A stretch of 64,000 bases of DNA, taken from NCBI RefSeq assembly GCF_033958435.1, contig NC_134158.1, positions 10,904,277 to 10,968,276 on the forward strand, read 5' to 3'. The notes under the pieces are model-generated. The model was not told where the DNA came from and ran no database searches. It worked only from the letters and a program-made list of their open reading frames with translations. The stretch is from Carettochelys insculpta (Eukaryota; Chordata; Testudines; Carettochelyidae). This document shows, in pieces, positions 45,925 to 63,735 of the stretch (the first letter of the stretch is position 1; every line of letters begins with the position of its first letter). A program made the translations under genes and the position numbers.

Positions 45925-46325
45925 GCTGGGCTGTGTATGGGGGGCGGTACCTGGACTGGGCTCTGGGGCCAGGCTGGGGTCACAGACACAGGCGGGGGCT
46001 GGGCTGGGCTGTGCAGGGTGGGGTACCTGGACCAGGCTCTGGGGCCAGGCTGGGATCACAGACGCAGGCGGGGACTGGGCTGTGTATGGGGTGCGGGACC
46101 TGGACCGGGCTCTGGGGCCAGGCTGGCGTCACAGACGCAGGCGGGGGCTGGGCTGTGTATCGGGGGGCGGGGGGGACCTGGACCAGGCTCTGAGGCCAGG
46201 CTGGGGTCACAGGCGCAGGCAGGGGCTGGGCTGTGTATTGGTGCGGGGGGGGGGGGGGAGGGACCTGGACCGGGCTCTGGGGCCAGGCTGGGGTCACAGA
46301 CGGGGGTGGAGCTGGGCTGTGTATG
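45925..46325. repeat. Approximately 73-bp minisatellite
   Basis: Five to six copies of a unit with 'gggctgtgtatgggg', 'acctggaccgggctctgggg' and 'ccaggctggggtcacagacg'. It ends next to the LTR at 46330. Confidence 0.9.
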
Positions 46326-46329
46326 GGAG

Positions 46330-46729
46330 TGTGATGGGGGCGGGGGGGTTGCATGTGGGAGACAAGCAGAGCAGCTCCCAGTGGCTAAGGATGACCCTGG
46401 GGCTACAACTGGCAGGTAACACCTCTGCCTGAACAAAGAGGAGGGAGGAGCCGAGCTGGGTTTGAATCGGGGGCGGCAGTTAGAGGCTAGGGGAAGAGGG
46501 AGCTGGAAGGAGCCAGCCGGAGGAGGGGGAAGCTGCACCCCAGAGGGGCCCCCCTCGGGCTCCTCTCCCCAGGACGGGTTGGAAGGACTGTCTCTGGCTG
46601 CTGCACTGTCGCTTCTGTGAGAAACTGGGCATCTGTTGCCTAATAAACCTCCTGTTGTACCTGCTGAGTGAGAGTCACTCCTGCCAGCGGACGGGGTGCA
46701 GTGCAGGGGGACCCCTGAACCCCATCACA
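46330..46729 (+). mobile_element. Solo LTR, copy 6, plus orientation, with 5-bp target duplication
   Basis: TGTGATGG...CCATCACA element flanked by a perfect GGGAG duplication (46325-46329 and 46730-46734). AATAAA at 46642-46647 lies in sense orientation. It sits about 110 bp from the PSMB9 stop codon, convergent with that gene. Confidence 0.85.
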
Positions 46730-46805
46730 GGGAGAAGTCGGGACAGCCGGGGCCGGCCAGGGAAGCACCAGGGACTCGGGCGGGCGGCTGTGCCGCAGGG
46801 GACGG

Positions 46806-46811
46806 TTTATT
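46806..46811 (-). terminator. PSMB9 polyadenylation signal
   Basis: AATAAA on the minus strand (tttatt), about 30 bp after the PSMB9 stop codon, so the 3' UTR is very short. Confidence 0.75.
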
Positions 46812-46839
46812 GGTACCACGAGGGGCCGGCGGGCGACCG

Positions 46840-53506
<6,667 letters not shown>

Positions 53507-54197
53507 CCTGGACCCACCGCACCGCAGCACTAGCGCCCAGGACAGCTCCGGCCCCGCCCGCCTCCCTGCAGCGCCGCCCACCGCCGCCAGGGGCCGCGCC
53601 GCGGGCAACCTGCCCGGCCCCGCTCTGCCTGGCAACAGGTGACGCGCCCGCGTCCCAAGCCGCGTCCCCTGTCCCTCAGGGCTGGGGGGCAGCTGCGGGA
53701 CCCCAGAAACGCTGTGAGCCCCGCGGGGGGCGGAGTGAACAGACCCCCTAGAGCAGGCGGGGCTCGGGCGCGTCCACCGGGGGATAAGAGCGCCCCAGGG
53801 GTGGCCGGGGGCTGCGGCCCCTCATATCCGTGAGCCGCGTCCCGCCACACCCCCGCCCGCAGCCCCATTGCAAACGGGGGGGGGCTCCCGAATTTGTTGC
53901 ATGTGCAGAACCCCGGGAACGCGCCCTCGGGGGGCTCCGCCCACCAGCCGGGGGGCGCCGGCACCGCCTGGAGCCCGGGGAGGGCCGGTTCGCGCCGCTC
54001 TAACGCCCCCCCCCCCAGGGCAGGTGGGGAGAGGTGCGGGGGGGAGGGGGCTCGGACCCCCAGCCCAGCTGTCGGGGAGCAGAGTCGGGAGATTATTTGC
54101 ATCCCCCCCGCGCCAGTCTATGGGGCGCGTCCCCTCCCCCCCAGCAGGGCGGGGCTCCCCCGCGGAGCAGCCCCCTCCCCCCCGCGCTGCGCATCCC

Positions 54198-54214
54198 GTT
54201 TCGCTTTCGCTTTC
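54198..54214. promoter_or_regulatory. Perfect triple-half-site ISRE
   Basis: GTTTCGCTTTCGCTTTC (reverse complement GAAAGCGAAAGCGAAAC) has three GAAA half-sites with 2-bp spacing, a strong IRF/ISGF3 site. It is 256 bp upstream of the TAP1 ATG. Confidence 0.8.
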
Positions 54215-54261
54215 GGGCCGCCGCCTTTCCCGGAAGCGGAGCTGCCCGGCGCGGAGCGGCC

Positions 54262-54271
54262 GGGACTTCCC
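54262..54271. promoter_or_regulatory. NF-kB site
   Basis: GGGACTTCCC fits the consensus GGGRNNYYCC exactly and is next to a GC box (ggggcggg). An NF-kB site is also known in the human TAP1/LMP2 promoter. Confidence 0.7.
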
Positions 54272-54469
54272 GGGGCGGGCGGCGAACCCGCGGCTGGTCC
54301 CGCCCCGCCCGAGCCGCCTCCAGCCGCCGGCGCAGGGCCCGAGCCGCAGCGGAGCGGCGCCGCGTTCACACGGCCACTCCGGCGCCGGGAGCCGGGCGCT
54401 GCCAGAGGGCGCCCCCTGCGGGGGGACTCGGAGCCGGAGGCCGGGCTGGGAGCAGCCCCCGCCGGCGGG

Positions 54470-57400
54470 ATGAAGCTGCCCCTGGCCTGGGGGTACCTGC
54501 CCCTGGCGGCGCTGCTCGACCTGCTGACCCTGCGCCTGGCCCAGCTGCTCTGCCCCCTGCTGCAGCCCTGGCCCCCCCTGGCCCTGGCCTGGGCGCTGGC
54601 CCTGCCGCGCTGGGCCCTGCTGAGCCTCGGCGCCCAGGCTGCCCGTGCCCAGGGCCTCCCCGGGGGGCTGCGGGACGCGCTGCTGCCCCTGGCCGCCCTG
54701 CTTGGCCTGCTGCTGCCCTGCTGTGGGACCCTGCAGGCGCTGGCCCGGCCCCGGGGCCCCCCCTGGGAGCTGCTGCTGGCCTGGGGACGCTGGGACGTCT
54801 GGGGCCTGACCTATGGCACAGCGGGGCTGGCGGCCGTGCTCTGGCACCAGCTGTGGCCCGGCGGCACGGGGGAGCCGGGGTCCTCGGCCGCGCTGGGCCG
54901 GCTGCTGGCCTGCGTGTGGCCCGACCGGCTGCGCTTCGGGGCCGTGGCTGTGTTCCTGGTGCTGTCCTCGCTCGGTGAGTGGGGGGCTGCGGGCGCGAGG
55001 GGGAGGGACCTGGGTCCTGCTGGCAGCTCCCCGAGCCAGCCCATCCCACCCCTGGGGTCTGATCACACAGAAACCCGCCTGTGCCCGCGTATAAACTCAC
55101 TTCCGGTTTGTGCAGCACCCGGCGCGGCAGGGTCTTGAGCTCAGCCAGGCTCTGGGCAGCGCCTGTCACGACAGGGCCCTGAGCTTGCCTGGGGCAGTCA
55201 CAGAAGGGAGGCTGCACAAGTGTAGGCAGTGACTGGTGATGGCTCGGAGGCATGAGACAGTCTCTGGATCCTAACCGCTAGGTGCCACTGCCCTCCCAGC
55301 GCCACGGAGAGAACCCAGGAGTCCGGGCTCCCAGCCCTGCTCTAACCACCAGCCCCCACTGCCCTCCCAGCGCCAGGGAGAGAACCCAGGAGTCCGGGCT
55401 CCCAGCCCCTGCTCTAACCACCAGCCCCCACTGCCCTCCCTGAGCCAGGGAGAACCCAGGAGTCCGGGCTCCCAGCCCTGCTCTAACCACCAGCCCCCAC
55501 TGCCTTCCCAGCGCTGGGGAGAACCCAGGAGTCCTGGCTCCCAGCCCTCCTCTAACCACCAGCCCCCACTGCCCTCCCAGTGCTGGGGAGAACCCAGGAG
55601 TCCTGGCTCCCAGCCCTGCTCTAACCACCAGCCCCTACTGCCCTCCTGGGGAGCCCCACAGTCCTGACCCCCTGTGCTGTCGGCTGCAGGGGAGATGGCG
55701 ATCCCCTACTACACGGGGCGCATGACTGACTGGATTGTGAGCGAGGACGACCCCTCGGCCTTTAGCCGGGCCATCTGGGCCATGTCACTCATCACCATCG
55801 GCAGGTAGGGCTGGGGGGCCGGGCGCATGGGCTGGGATCAGTGGGCACTGGGGGCGGGCCGGGAGCATGGGCTGGGATCAGTGGGCACTGGGGGCGGAGC
55901 TGGGGCCGTGGGGTGGAGGGTCAGTGGGCACTGGGGGGGGGAGCTGGGGCTGTGGGGTGAAGAGTTGGTGCAGGAAGGTCTCTGAGGGAATTTAGGGGCA
56001 GTTGTGGGGAGATTGCGGCTGGGGGTGAGTGGGTTTGGGGCAGGATGGGGGGGGTACAGCCGTGCTGGGGGAAGGAGCGTGACTGCGTTTGGGGGCTCAG
56101 GGGAGGTCGGGGGGGCTATGGCCGTGCTGGGGGAAGGAGCGTGGCTGCATTTGGGGGTTTGGGGCAGGTCGGGGGGGCTATGGCCATGCTGGAGGTAGGT
56201 CTGGAAGGAGCGTGGCTGCGTTTGGGGTAGGTCGGGGGGGCTATGGCCGCGCTGGGGGAAGGAGCGTAGCTGCGTTTGGGGGCTCAGGGCAGGTTGGGGG
56301 GGGCTACGGCCATGCTGGGGGAAGGTCTGGGAGGAGCGTGGCTGTGTTTGGGGGCTCAGAGCAGGTCGGGGGGGGCTACGGCTGTGCTGGGGGAAGGTCT
56401 GGGAGGAGCATGGCTGCATTGGGGCTCAGAGCAGTTCGGGGGGGCTATGGCCGTGCTGGGGGAAGGAGTGTGGCTGCGTTTGGGGGTTCGGGGCAGGTTG
56501 GGGGGCTACGTCCGTGCTGGAGAAAGGAGCGTGGCTGTGTTTGGGGGCTCAGGGCAGGTCGGGGGGGGGCTACGGCTGTGCTGGGGGAAGGTCTGGGAGG
56601 AGCATGGCTGCATTGGGGCTCAGAGCAGTTCGGGGGGGCTACATCCGTGCTGGAGAAAGGAGCGTGGCTGTGTTTGGGGGCTCAGGGCAGGTCGGGGGGG
56701 CTATGGCCGCGCTGGAGAAAGGAGCGTGGCTGTGTTTGGGGGCTCAGAGCAGGTCGGGGGATACGGCCGCGCTGGGGGAAGGAACGTGGCTGTGTTTGGG
56801 GGCTCGGGGCAGGTTGGGGGGCTACGTCCGCGCTGGAGAAAGGAGCGTGGCTGTGTTTGGGGGCTCAGAGCAGGTCGGGGGGGGCTACGGCCGTGCTGGG
56901 GGAAGGTCTGGGAGGAGCGTGGCTGCGTTTGGGGGTTCGGGGCAGGCGGGAGCCCCAGCACTGACCCTGCGCCTCCCCCACGGCCGGCAGCGCCGTGACC
57001 GAGTTTGTGAGCGACTGTGTCTATAACGGCACCATGAACCGGATCCACACCCGTCTGCAGAGCCAGGTGTTCGGCTCCGTCCTGCGCCAGGAGATCGCCT
57101 TCTTCCACACCAACCGCACCGGTGCGCACAGCCCGCCCCACAGGGGCCCGGGGGTCGCGGAAGGGCGGGGGAAGCTGGACGCGTGGAGGGGGCGTGGGTG
57201 GGTGGGAGGGAGGGAGCCCGGGGATGGGGGATGGGCGGGGGAAGCTGGGGGTGTGGATAGGGCGTGAGTGGGGGGCAGGGAGGGAGCCCGGGGGTGGGGG
57301 CTGGGCGGGGGAAGCTGGGGGTGTGGAGGGGGCGTGAGTGGGGGGCAGGGAGGGAGCCCGGGGATGGGGGATGGGCGGGGGAAGCTGGGGGTGTGGAGGG

Positions 57401-59448
57401 GGCGTGGGTGGGTGGGGAGGAGGGAGCCCGGGGATGGGGGATGGGCGGGGGAAGCTGGGGGTGTGGAGGGGGCGTGGCGGGGGGCAGGGAGGGAGCCCGG
57501 GGGTGGGGGATGGGCGGGGGAAGCTGGGGGTGTGGAGGGGGCGTGGCGGGGGGCAGAGTGGGGTGCCGTGGAATCCATGCAGGACCCCCCCCACCGCCCA
57601 CACTAACCCCTCCTCCCGCAGGGGACATCACCTCGCGGGTGACGGCCGACACGGAGGCCATGAGCGAGGCGCTGAGCGAGAGGCTGAACCTGCTGCTGTG
57701 GTACGGGGTGCGGGGACTCTTCCTCTTCGGCCTCATGGTGCGGGTGTCGCTGCGCCTGGTGCTCTTCACCGCCGTGGGGCTGCCCCTCATCCTGCTGGTG
57801 CCCAAGCTCTCCGGGAGGTTCCACCAGGTACCGCGCCCCCTTCCCGCCCCACAGCCTGTCCCCAGGCCCCCTCACAGCCTGCCCCCGCCCTGCTCAGACC
57901 CCTTCCTGCCCCACAACTTGCCCTGCCCCACACCCTGACCCCTGTTGACTCCCCGCAGCGCCTAGCACAGCAGGTGCAGGAGTCCCTGGCCAAGGCCAGC
58001 GAGGTGGCGGTGGAGACCTTCCAGGCCATGCCCACGGTGCGCAGCTTCGCCAACGAGGAGGGGGCGGCCCGGCGCTACGGCCAGCGCCTGCAGGAGACCT
58101 ACCAGCTCAACAAGCGGGAGGCAGCCACCTACGCCGCCTCCATGTGGACCAACAGCGTAAGGGGGTGCTGCAGCAACGGAGGGGGGCGTCATGGCAACCA
58201 GGCGGGACGTATTGTGGCAACAGAGAAGGGGCGCAGTGGCAAAGGGGGACTGTGGTGGGTTGAATCACAGGAGTCCCCTTAGAGTTGTTCCCCGGAGGGG
58301 TGATCACTCTGTGACACTTGTCTTCCTCCCCTCTGGGGCTCCCCACCCCCTTGTCTTGCTCCACCAGATCTTCTGGTCACCCCCCAGGCCAGGACACAGA
58401 GATGGGGTAACCCCCCCAGCAGAGCAGCGCAGACACTGAGATCAGATCAGCTCCAAGACGGCTCAGCTCTAAGGGCTCAGCACCCCCCAAAAGGGACCAA
58501 ATCCCCCCAAATCTGCCATACCCTGTGGAAAAGTGTTACACAGAGAGCGCTCACAAGGTCAGCTCCCTTTATCAATGAGCAAGAGATACACACCATGGTC
58601 GCTACCTCCCCTCTCCTGTCCCGGAACAATTGTTTACACCAGGCCAGATAGTGAACAGAAGCGCAAGCAGGAGGGTGTCAGTGGCTGCAAGTGTGAACAG
58701 GCCAAGCAAAGCAAGGTACTAAGTTAAAATAAACAAAAAACTCTCCGTGGGTTCTAATCCACGAAGAAGCTTATTATGTGCACATTCATACCCTAAGCCA
58801 GTGTTCCTCGACCTTTCCTTAGAAAGTGCCCTTTAAAAGAAATAAAAGTACCCCCCAGTCCCTTCAGTTTTCAGATGCAGTTTTTTTATAACCATGGCAA
58901 CACATTCATTTAAAGTGAATCGTAACTGGTGGCTTGGAAGAAGTGGCCTGTTGGCCATAAACTTGCTGTTGTACGTACGATAGTGTAAAAAGGATAAAAA
59001 AAAATTAGATGACCATAAAATAAGTTCAGTTTTTTTATTCATAAAAGGTTGAGGAACCTGGAGTTAATGAACCCTCTGGAGACCTCGATGTGCCCCCTGC
59101 CTCCCCCTCCCCGGGCTACAGGGACCCCTGGATGAGAACCACTGCTCTAAACAGCTCCAGTCAAAGCTTCCAGTCAGAAAAAAGACTGGTTGCTTCCCTT
59201 TGCTTAAACAGCCTTTTCCCAGGGCGGGAATCTGCTGTTCTGCACCCCCATCCCCAGGGAGAAATACAAGGTGGGAGATGGTTCCCCTTCCAGGTAGCAC
59301 AGCCAGGTGTCTTTCTAGGGCCAACCACAGTTTGGGCTTATGAGACAAACTGACCCATTCCCTGAGCCATTAGCTACCAGCAGTCTCACTTAACAGGCTC
59401 ATCAGCGCCTTCAGAATTAGGAACAGACTGACGCATTGGGCGTCTGAC

Positions 59449-59479
<31 letters not shown>

Positions 59480-61961
59480 CAATGGGATCTACAGACACAG
59501 CCGAGCGTAGCTGGAACATTGCCGGGTTACGTGACTGGTTGTGCGTACGCAGCTTTACATTACGAATGTTTATAGCTGTTAGCCAACTTCCACGAGGCAT
59601 TGGTGGAGTGGTGGGGGTGTGACAAGGACCCCAGGGCAAGGAGGGAGCAGAGCCAGGGGACAGCCTAGGGGAAGTGCTGGAAGGTTGTACCAAGGGGGCA
59701 GGGGAACGCAGTAACCCTCAGGGCAGGGGGTGGACGGGGGCTGGGACATGGTATCCCATGGGGGGTATCTCAGGGTGGGGGGAGCAGAGGGGGTGGGGCA
59801 TGGTGGGGTCCCCCAGCTGGAACCAGCTCTGAGCCCCCATCCCACTCTGTAGGGTGGGGGCCGCCAGAGTGCCCTGTGGGGGGAGCAGAGCCCCGTTAAT
59901 GCCCTGTCACCCCCCCAGCTATCGGGACTGGCACTTAAGGTGGGGATCCTGTACTACGGGGGGCAGCTGGTCACCGCAGGGGCCGTCAGCGCTGGGGACC
60001 TGGTCACCTTCGTCCTGTATGAGATGCAGTTCACCACGGCTGTGGAGGTGAGTGTGGGGAGTTCTCCGTGCTGTGGGGCTGTGGCCCAGGGGGAACTATG
60101 TGGGGGAGCACCCAGCCCTGAGCTTCTATTCCTCCCACATACAGCTCCCAAGCTGCCCCAGGAATGGAGGGGGGCCAAGGTGGGGCATCGGAGCTGTGTG
60201 CTGAGGGCTATGGGGGGCAGTGGAGCTGTGTGGTGGGTGGGGGGCTGGGGGCCATCGGAGCTGTGTGATGGGTGGGGGGCTATGGCGGGAGCTCAGCTGG
60301 CTCTGTCTCCCCCCACCCCTAGGTGCTGCTTTCCACATTCCCCAGCGTGCAGAAGGCTGTGGGCTCCTCGAAGAAGATCTTTGAGTACATGGAGCGGACG
60401 CCCCAGATCAGCCCCCCTGGGACGCTGGCTCCCCCCACGCTGCGCGGCCACCTGCAGGTGCAGGACGTCTGGTTCACCTACCCTGGCCGGGACGACGCCC
60501 CTGTGCTCAAGGTACCGTGGGGGTGGCGCTAGAGCAGGGACAAGGATTCTGTGGGGGGGGGCTGCAGGGGAGATGGGGGTGGAGCTGGGGGGCCCAGGGC
60601 TGGGGGAGGGTGTCCCGTTGTCTAACCGCTGCTTTCCCCGCTCTCCAGGGGGTGACCCTGGAGCTGCGCCCTGGGGAGGTGACGGCGCTGGTGGGCCCGT
60701 CGGGCGCAGGGAAGACGGCGCTGGTGGCCCTGCTGGAGCGCTTCTATGAGCCCCAGCGTGGGCGGCTGCTGCTGGACGGGCGTGAGCTGCGGGAGTACGA
60801 CCCCCGCTACCTGCACCGCCAGGTACCAGCTGCATCGCTTTTCTCTCTAGGGTTTAACTGCCACTTTCGAAACAAAGGCTCTTATCTCCCACTGCTTCTT
60901 TTACCTGGTTGTTATGCCAGGGTGGCGTTGATTTTTTTGTTTCTCTTCCTCTGTGTGTGTGTGTGTGTGTGTGTGTGTTAATTTGGGACATACATTTAAG
61001 TTACGTTACATGCCCCACTATTGGGCTGCTGGGGTGTTTTCCCCGCCACAGGATGTTAAATTTAATTACGTTATAGTCGTTATTACCAAGCGCTCCAGCT
61101 ACACTCACCTCTGGAACTAAAGCAAGAGCTGCCTTTCCTCCCCCACGTCACTGCTCGCACAGCTGGTAACTCTGGGGTCCCCAGGTGTCAATGTCTGGAC
61201 ACTCCTCCAGTGTGATGGGGTTCGGGGTCCCCCAGGCTCTGCCCCTGTCCCCAGGCAGGAGTGACTCTCACTGGCAGGAGAACAGCGGGTTTATTAGCCG
61301 ACAGGACGCAGCGTCGTACAGAGGGGTCAGCGCAGCCGGCAGAGACAGCCAGTCCCAGCCATGCTGGGGAGAGGAGGCCCCGAGGGGCCCCCAGAGCCGG
61401 GGCCTGGCCCCCTCCTTTGTCTCTCTCCCCCCCAGCCCAGACTCACTGCTCCCAACTCCCAGTTCCAATTCAAACTGCTCAGGCTCCACCTGCCCCTTTG
61501 TCTGCAGCCCAGAGGTGTCACCTGGGCGTCAGGTTACCCCCAGCAGGAGCCCCCCACCCTCTGTGAGACACACGCACACACACACACGTACCCCCCACTC
61601 CATCACACCCCTGCCCTCCCTCGCCCCGCTTGGGGCAGGATTCCAGATGCTGCAGAGGGGGTGCTCCTGGCAGCACGACCTTCTTGGGGTTCTGCTCCCA
61701 CCAGCCCCACTCTGGGCCCCCCTGCACCTGTCAGGGTTCATTGGGTGCAGTGAGCTTGTGCGTTCTCAGCCCCCAATCCTCTGGCTTCACTGCACCCCCA
61801 GGTGGCGCTGGTGAGCCAGAAACCAGTGCTGTTCGCCCGCTCGCTGCACGAGAACATCGCCTACGGGCTGGGGGGGCGCAGCCGCCAGGAGGTGACAGAG
61901 GCTGCCCGGCGGGCCAACGCCCACGGCTTCATCGCCCAGCTGAGCCAGGGCTACGACACAG
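54470..61961 (+). CDS. TAP1: Antigen peptide transporter 1 (partial, exons 1-9)
   Basis: ABC half-transporter that pairs with TAP2 in the ER membrane to load peptides for class I. Exons: 54470-54974, 55690-55804, 56991-57121, 57622-57827, 57959-58156, 59919-60047, 60323-60511, 60649-60822, 61802-61961, all in phase (602 codons). Exon 1 encodes a leucine-rich, multi-helix N-terminal TMD0 of about 165 aa, the tapasin-docking region. The core TM domain starts at [14 protein letters not shown], which matches TAP1 rather than TAP2; [10 protein letters not shown] and [12 protein letters not shown] follow. The ATP-binding domain has Walker A GPSGAGKT (residues ~507-514) and the Q-loop VSQKP (~555). 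The signature LSGGQ motif, Walker B and C-terminus are in exons right of position 64000. Intron 9 exceeds 2 kb through repeat expansion of the exon 9 edge. No stops or frameshifts are seen. Confidence 0.97.
55280..55650. repeat. 66-bp family in TAP1 intron 1
   Basis: Five to six copies of 'acccaggagtccgggctccc' and 'aaccaccagcccccactgcc', same orientation as at 52725-53090. It ends about 40 bp before exon 2. Confidence 0.9.
56060..56985. repeat. Approximately 75-90-bp minisatellite in TAP1 intron 2
   Basis: About eleven copies of 'gctacggccgtgctggggga', 'aggagcgtggctgcgtttgg' and 'gggctcagggcaggtcgggg', with several unit lengths. It fills the intron up to the exon 3 acceptor. Confidence 0.92.
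57140..57565. repeat. Approximately 70-bp minisatellite in TAP1 intron 3
   Basis: Six copies of 'gagcccggggatgggggatg', 'ggcgggggaagctgggggtg' and 'tggagggggcgt', filling intron 3. Confidence 0.93.
58650..59480. other. AT-rich island in TAP1 intron 5
   Basis: Markedly lower GC than anything else in the window. It contains a possible hAT-like element (58799-59063) and a (CA)n microsatellite at 59451-59479. No exon. It probably consists of inserted mobile-element sequence. Confidence 0.6.
58799..59063. mobile_element. Possible non-autonomous hAT-type element
   Basis: Left end CAGTGTTCCTCGACCTTTC and right end AAAGGTTGAGGAACCTGG form an imperfect terminal inverted repeat of the CAGTG..TCAACC hAT type around AT-rich sequence. 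No transposase remains. The right border is uncertain; a related 'gagaaccactg' occurs at 59135. Confidence 0.45.
60951..60978. repeat. (TG)n microsatellite, TAP1 intron 8
   Basis: About 14 TG dinucleotides, 130 bp after exon 8. Confidence 0.95.
61211..61607 (-). mobile_element. Solo LTR, copy 7 (TAP1 intron 8)
   Basis: Full-length TGTGATGG...CCATCACA element with reverse-complement AATAAA (ggtttattag), antisense to TAP1. No clear target duplication. Confidence 0.75.
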
Positions 61962-63360
61962 GTACTAGCCCTGCTCCCCTGGGGTCCCTGTACCCCTCTC
62001 ACAGCGCCCCTGTACCCCTCCCCCAGCACCCCAACACCCTGACCCCCCCCCACCATTGCCCAGCTGAGCCAGGGCTACGACACAGGTACCGGCCCTGCTC
62101 CCCTGGGGTCCCTGTACCCCTCTCACAGCGCCCCTGTATCCCTCCCCCAGCACCCCTGTACCTCTTCTCCCGCACCCCTGTACCCCTCCCCCAGCACCCT
62201 GACCCCCACTCCACCATTGCCCAGCTCAGCCAGGGCTACGACACAGGTACCGGCCCTGCTCCCCTGGGGTCCCTGTACCCCTCCTCCAGCACCCCTGTAC
62301 CCCTCCCCCAGCACCCTGACCCCCACCCCACCATTGCCCAGCTCAGCCAGGGCTACGACACAGGTACTGGCCCTGCTCCCCTGGGGTCCCAGTACCCCTC
62401 TCACAGCGCCCCTGTATCCCTCCCCCAGCACCCCAACACCCTGACCCCCCCACCATTGCCCAGCTGAGCCAGGGCTACGACACAGGTACTGGCCCTGCTC
62501 CCCTGGGGTCCCTGTACCCCTTCCCCCGCACCCCTGTACCCCTCCCCCAGCACCCTGACCCCCACCCCACCATTGCCCAGCTCAGCCAGGGCTACGACAC
62601 AGGTACCAGCCCTGCTCCCCTGGGGTCCCTGTACCCCTCCTCCAGCACCCCTGTACCCCTTCCCCCGCACCCCTGTACCCCTCCCCCAGCACCCTGACCC
62701 CCACCCCACCATTGCCCAGCTCAGCCAGGGCTACGACACAGGTACCGGCCCCCTGCTCCCCTGGGGTTCCCCAACCCCCTTGGACTACTGTACCCCTCCC
62801 CCTGCACCCCAGTACCCTGACCGCCACCCCACCATTGCCTGGCTGTGCCAGGGCTATGACACAGGTACCGGCCCCCGGCTGCTGCCCTCTGACCCCTCCC
62901 CCAGTACCCCGATACTCCATCCCCACCCCATCATTGCCTGGCTGTGCCAGGGCTATGACACAGGTACCGGCCCCCCCACTGCTGCCCTCTGACCCCTCCC
63001 CCAGTACCCCGATGCTCCATCCCCACCCCAGCATTGCCTGGCTGTGCCAGGGCTGCGACACTGCTCCCTCTAGGGCTCCAACCCTCTTGGGAATCTAAAC
63101 CCCAGGGGCCCCAAACTCCCCTGAGACCCCCCAAGCCTCCTGGGGCCTTCCCACCCGCTGGGATTCTAACCCCTTGGGACCCCTGACCCCCACCCAATCA
63201 TCGCCCAGCTGAGCCAGGGCTACCGCACAGTTACTGCCCCCCCCAAGCTCCCCCGAGGGCCCCAGACTCTGCTGAGACCCCTTCCCCCCGGCACCCCGAC
63301 AGCCTGACCTGACCCCCTCCCTGTCATTGCCTCAGTGAGCCAGGGCTGTGACACAGGCGC
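61962..63360. repeat. Minisatellite carrying the TAP1 exon 9 donor
   Basis: Behind exon 9, a 100-160-bp unit repeats the last ~35 nt of that exon plus the donor: 'attgcccagctcagccaggg', then 'ctacgacacag|gtac'. Copies lie at about 62050, 62215, 62332, 62452, 62570 and 62708. Two variants with 'gctatgacacag|gtac' are at 62838 and 62930, and decayed ones near 63035, 63200 and 63325. Between them are 'ctcccctggggtccctgtac' spacers. Confidence 0.94.
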
Positions 63361-63735
63361 TGAGCCCTACACCCCCGACTGCTCCTGGTACCCCGAGCCT
63401 TCTCCCTGGGATCCCAGGACCCCCAGCTGCCAGGAACCGCTATATCCTCTCTCAGGGCTCCCGGCCGCCACAGGATGAAGCTGTAGGAGGCGGGGAGTGA
63501 TTGATCACAGGCTGAACTGCAGGGCAGCACCCCAATACCCTCCGGTCCCCCCAGGCCCAGGGAGCCATAGCCCCCCATGGCTATGGGCTGGGTGACCATC
63601 ACTGGGCTCCCAGGAACCTCCCCCGTACACACAGGAACAGCCACGCAGTGTCGCCCCTCCTGGCTCAGGTCTCCCCCCGACGGGACCTCAATATCCCACT
63701 CCCCAGGGCTACAATACAGGAATCAGCGCCTGGCC

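Larger units (their letters stand above)
53507..54469. promoter_or_regulatory. PSMB9-TAP1 bidirectional promoter region
   Basis: The 963 bp between the divergent start codons are CpG-rich with several GC boxes and no TATA box that I can see, as in the human LMP2/TAP1 shared promoter. An ISRE and an NF-kB site lie on the TAP1-proximal side, with an ETS-like CCGGAAGC near 54230. Coordinated interferon-gamma and TNF induction of both genes is the likely consequence. Confidence 0.8.

Noticed and set aside
54470..61961. TAP2 instead of TAP1
   Set aside because: [14 protein letters not shown], the position head to head with PSMB9, and the exon lengths (115, 131, 206, 198, 129, 189, 174, 160) fit TAP1.
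61802..63360. Multiple TAP1 exon 9 duplicates as real alternative exons
   Set aside because: Only the last ~35 nt are repeated, and no copy has an upstream acceptor with a pyrimidine tract or the rest of the exon.
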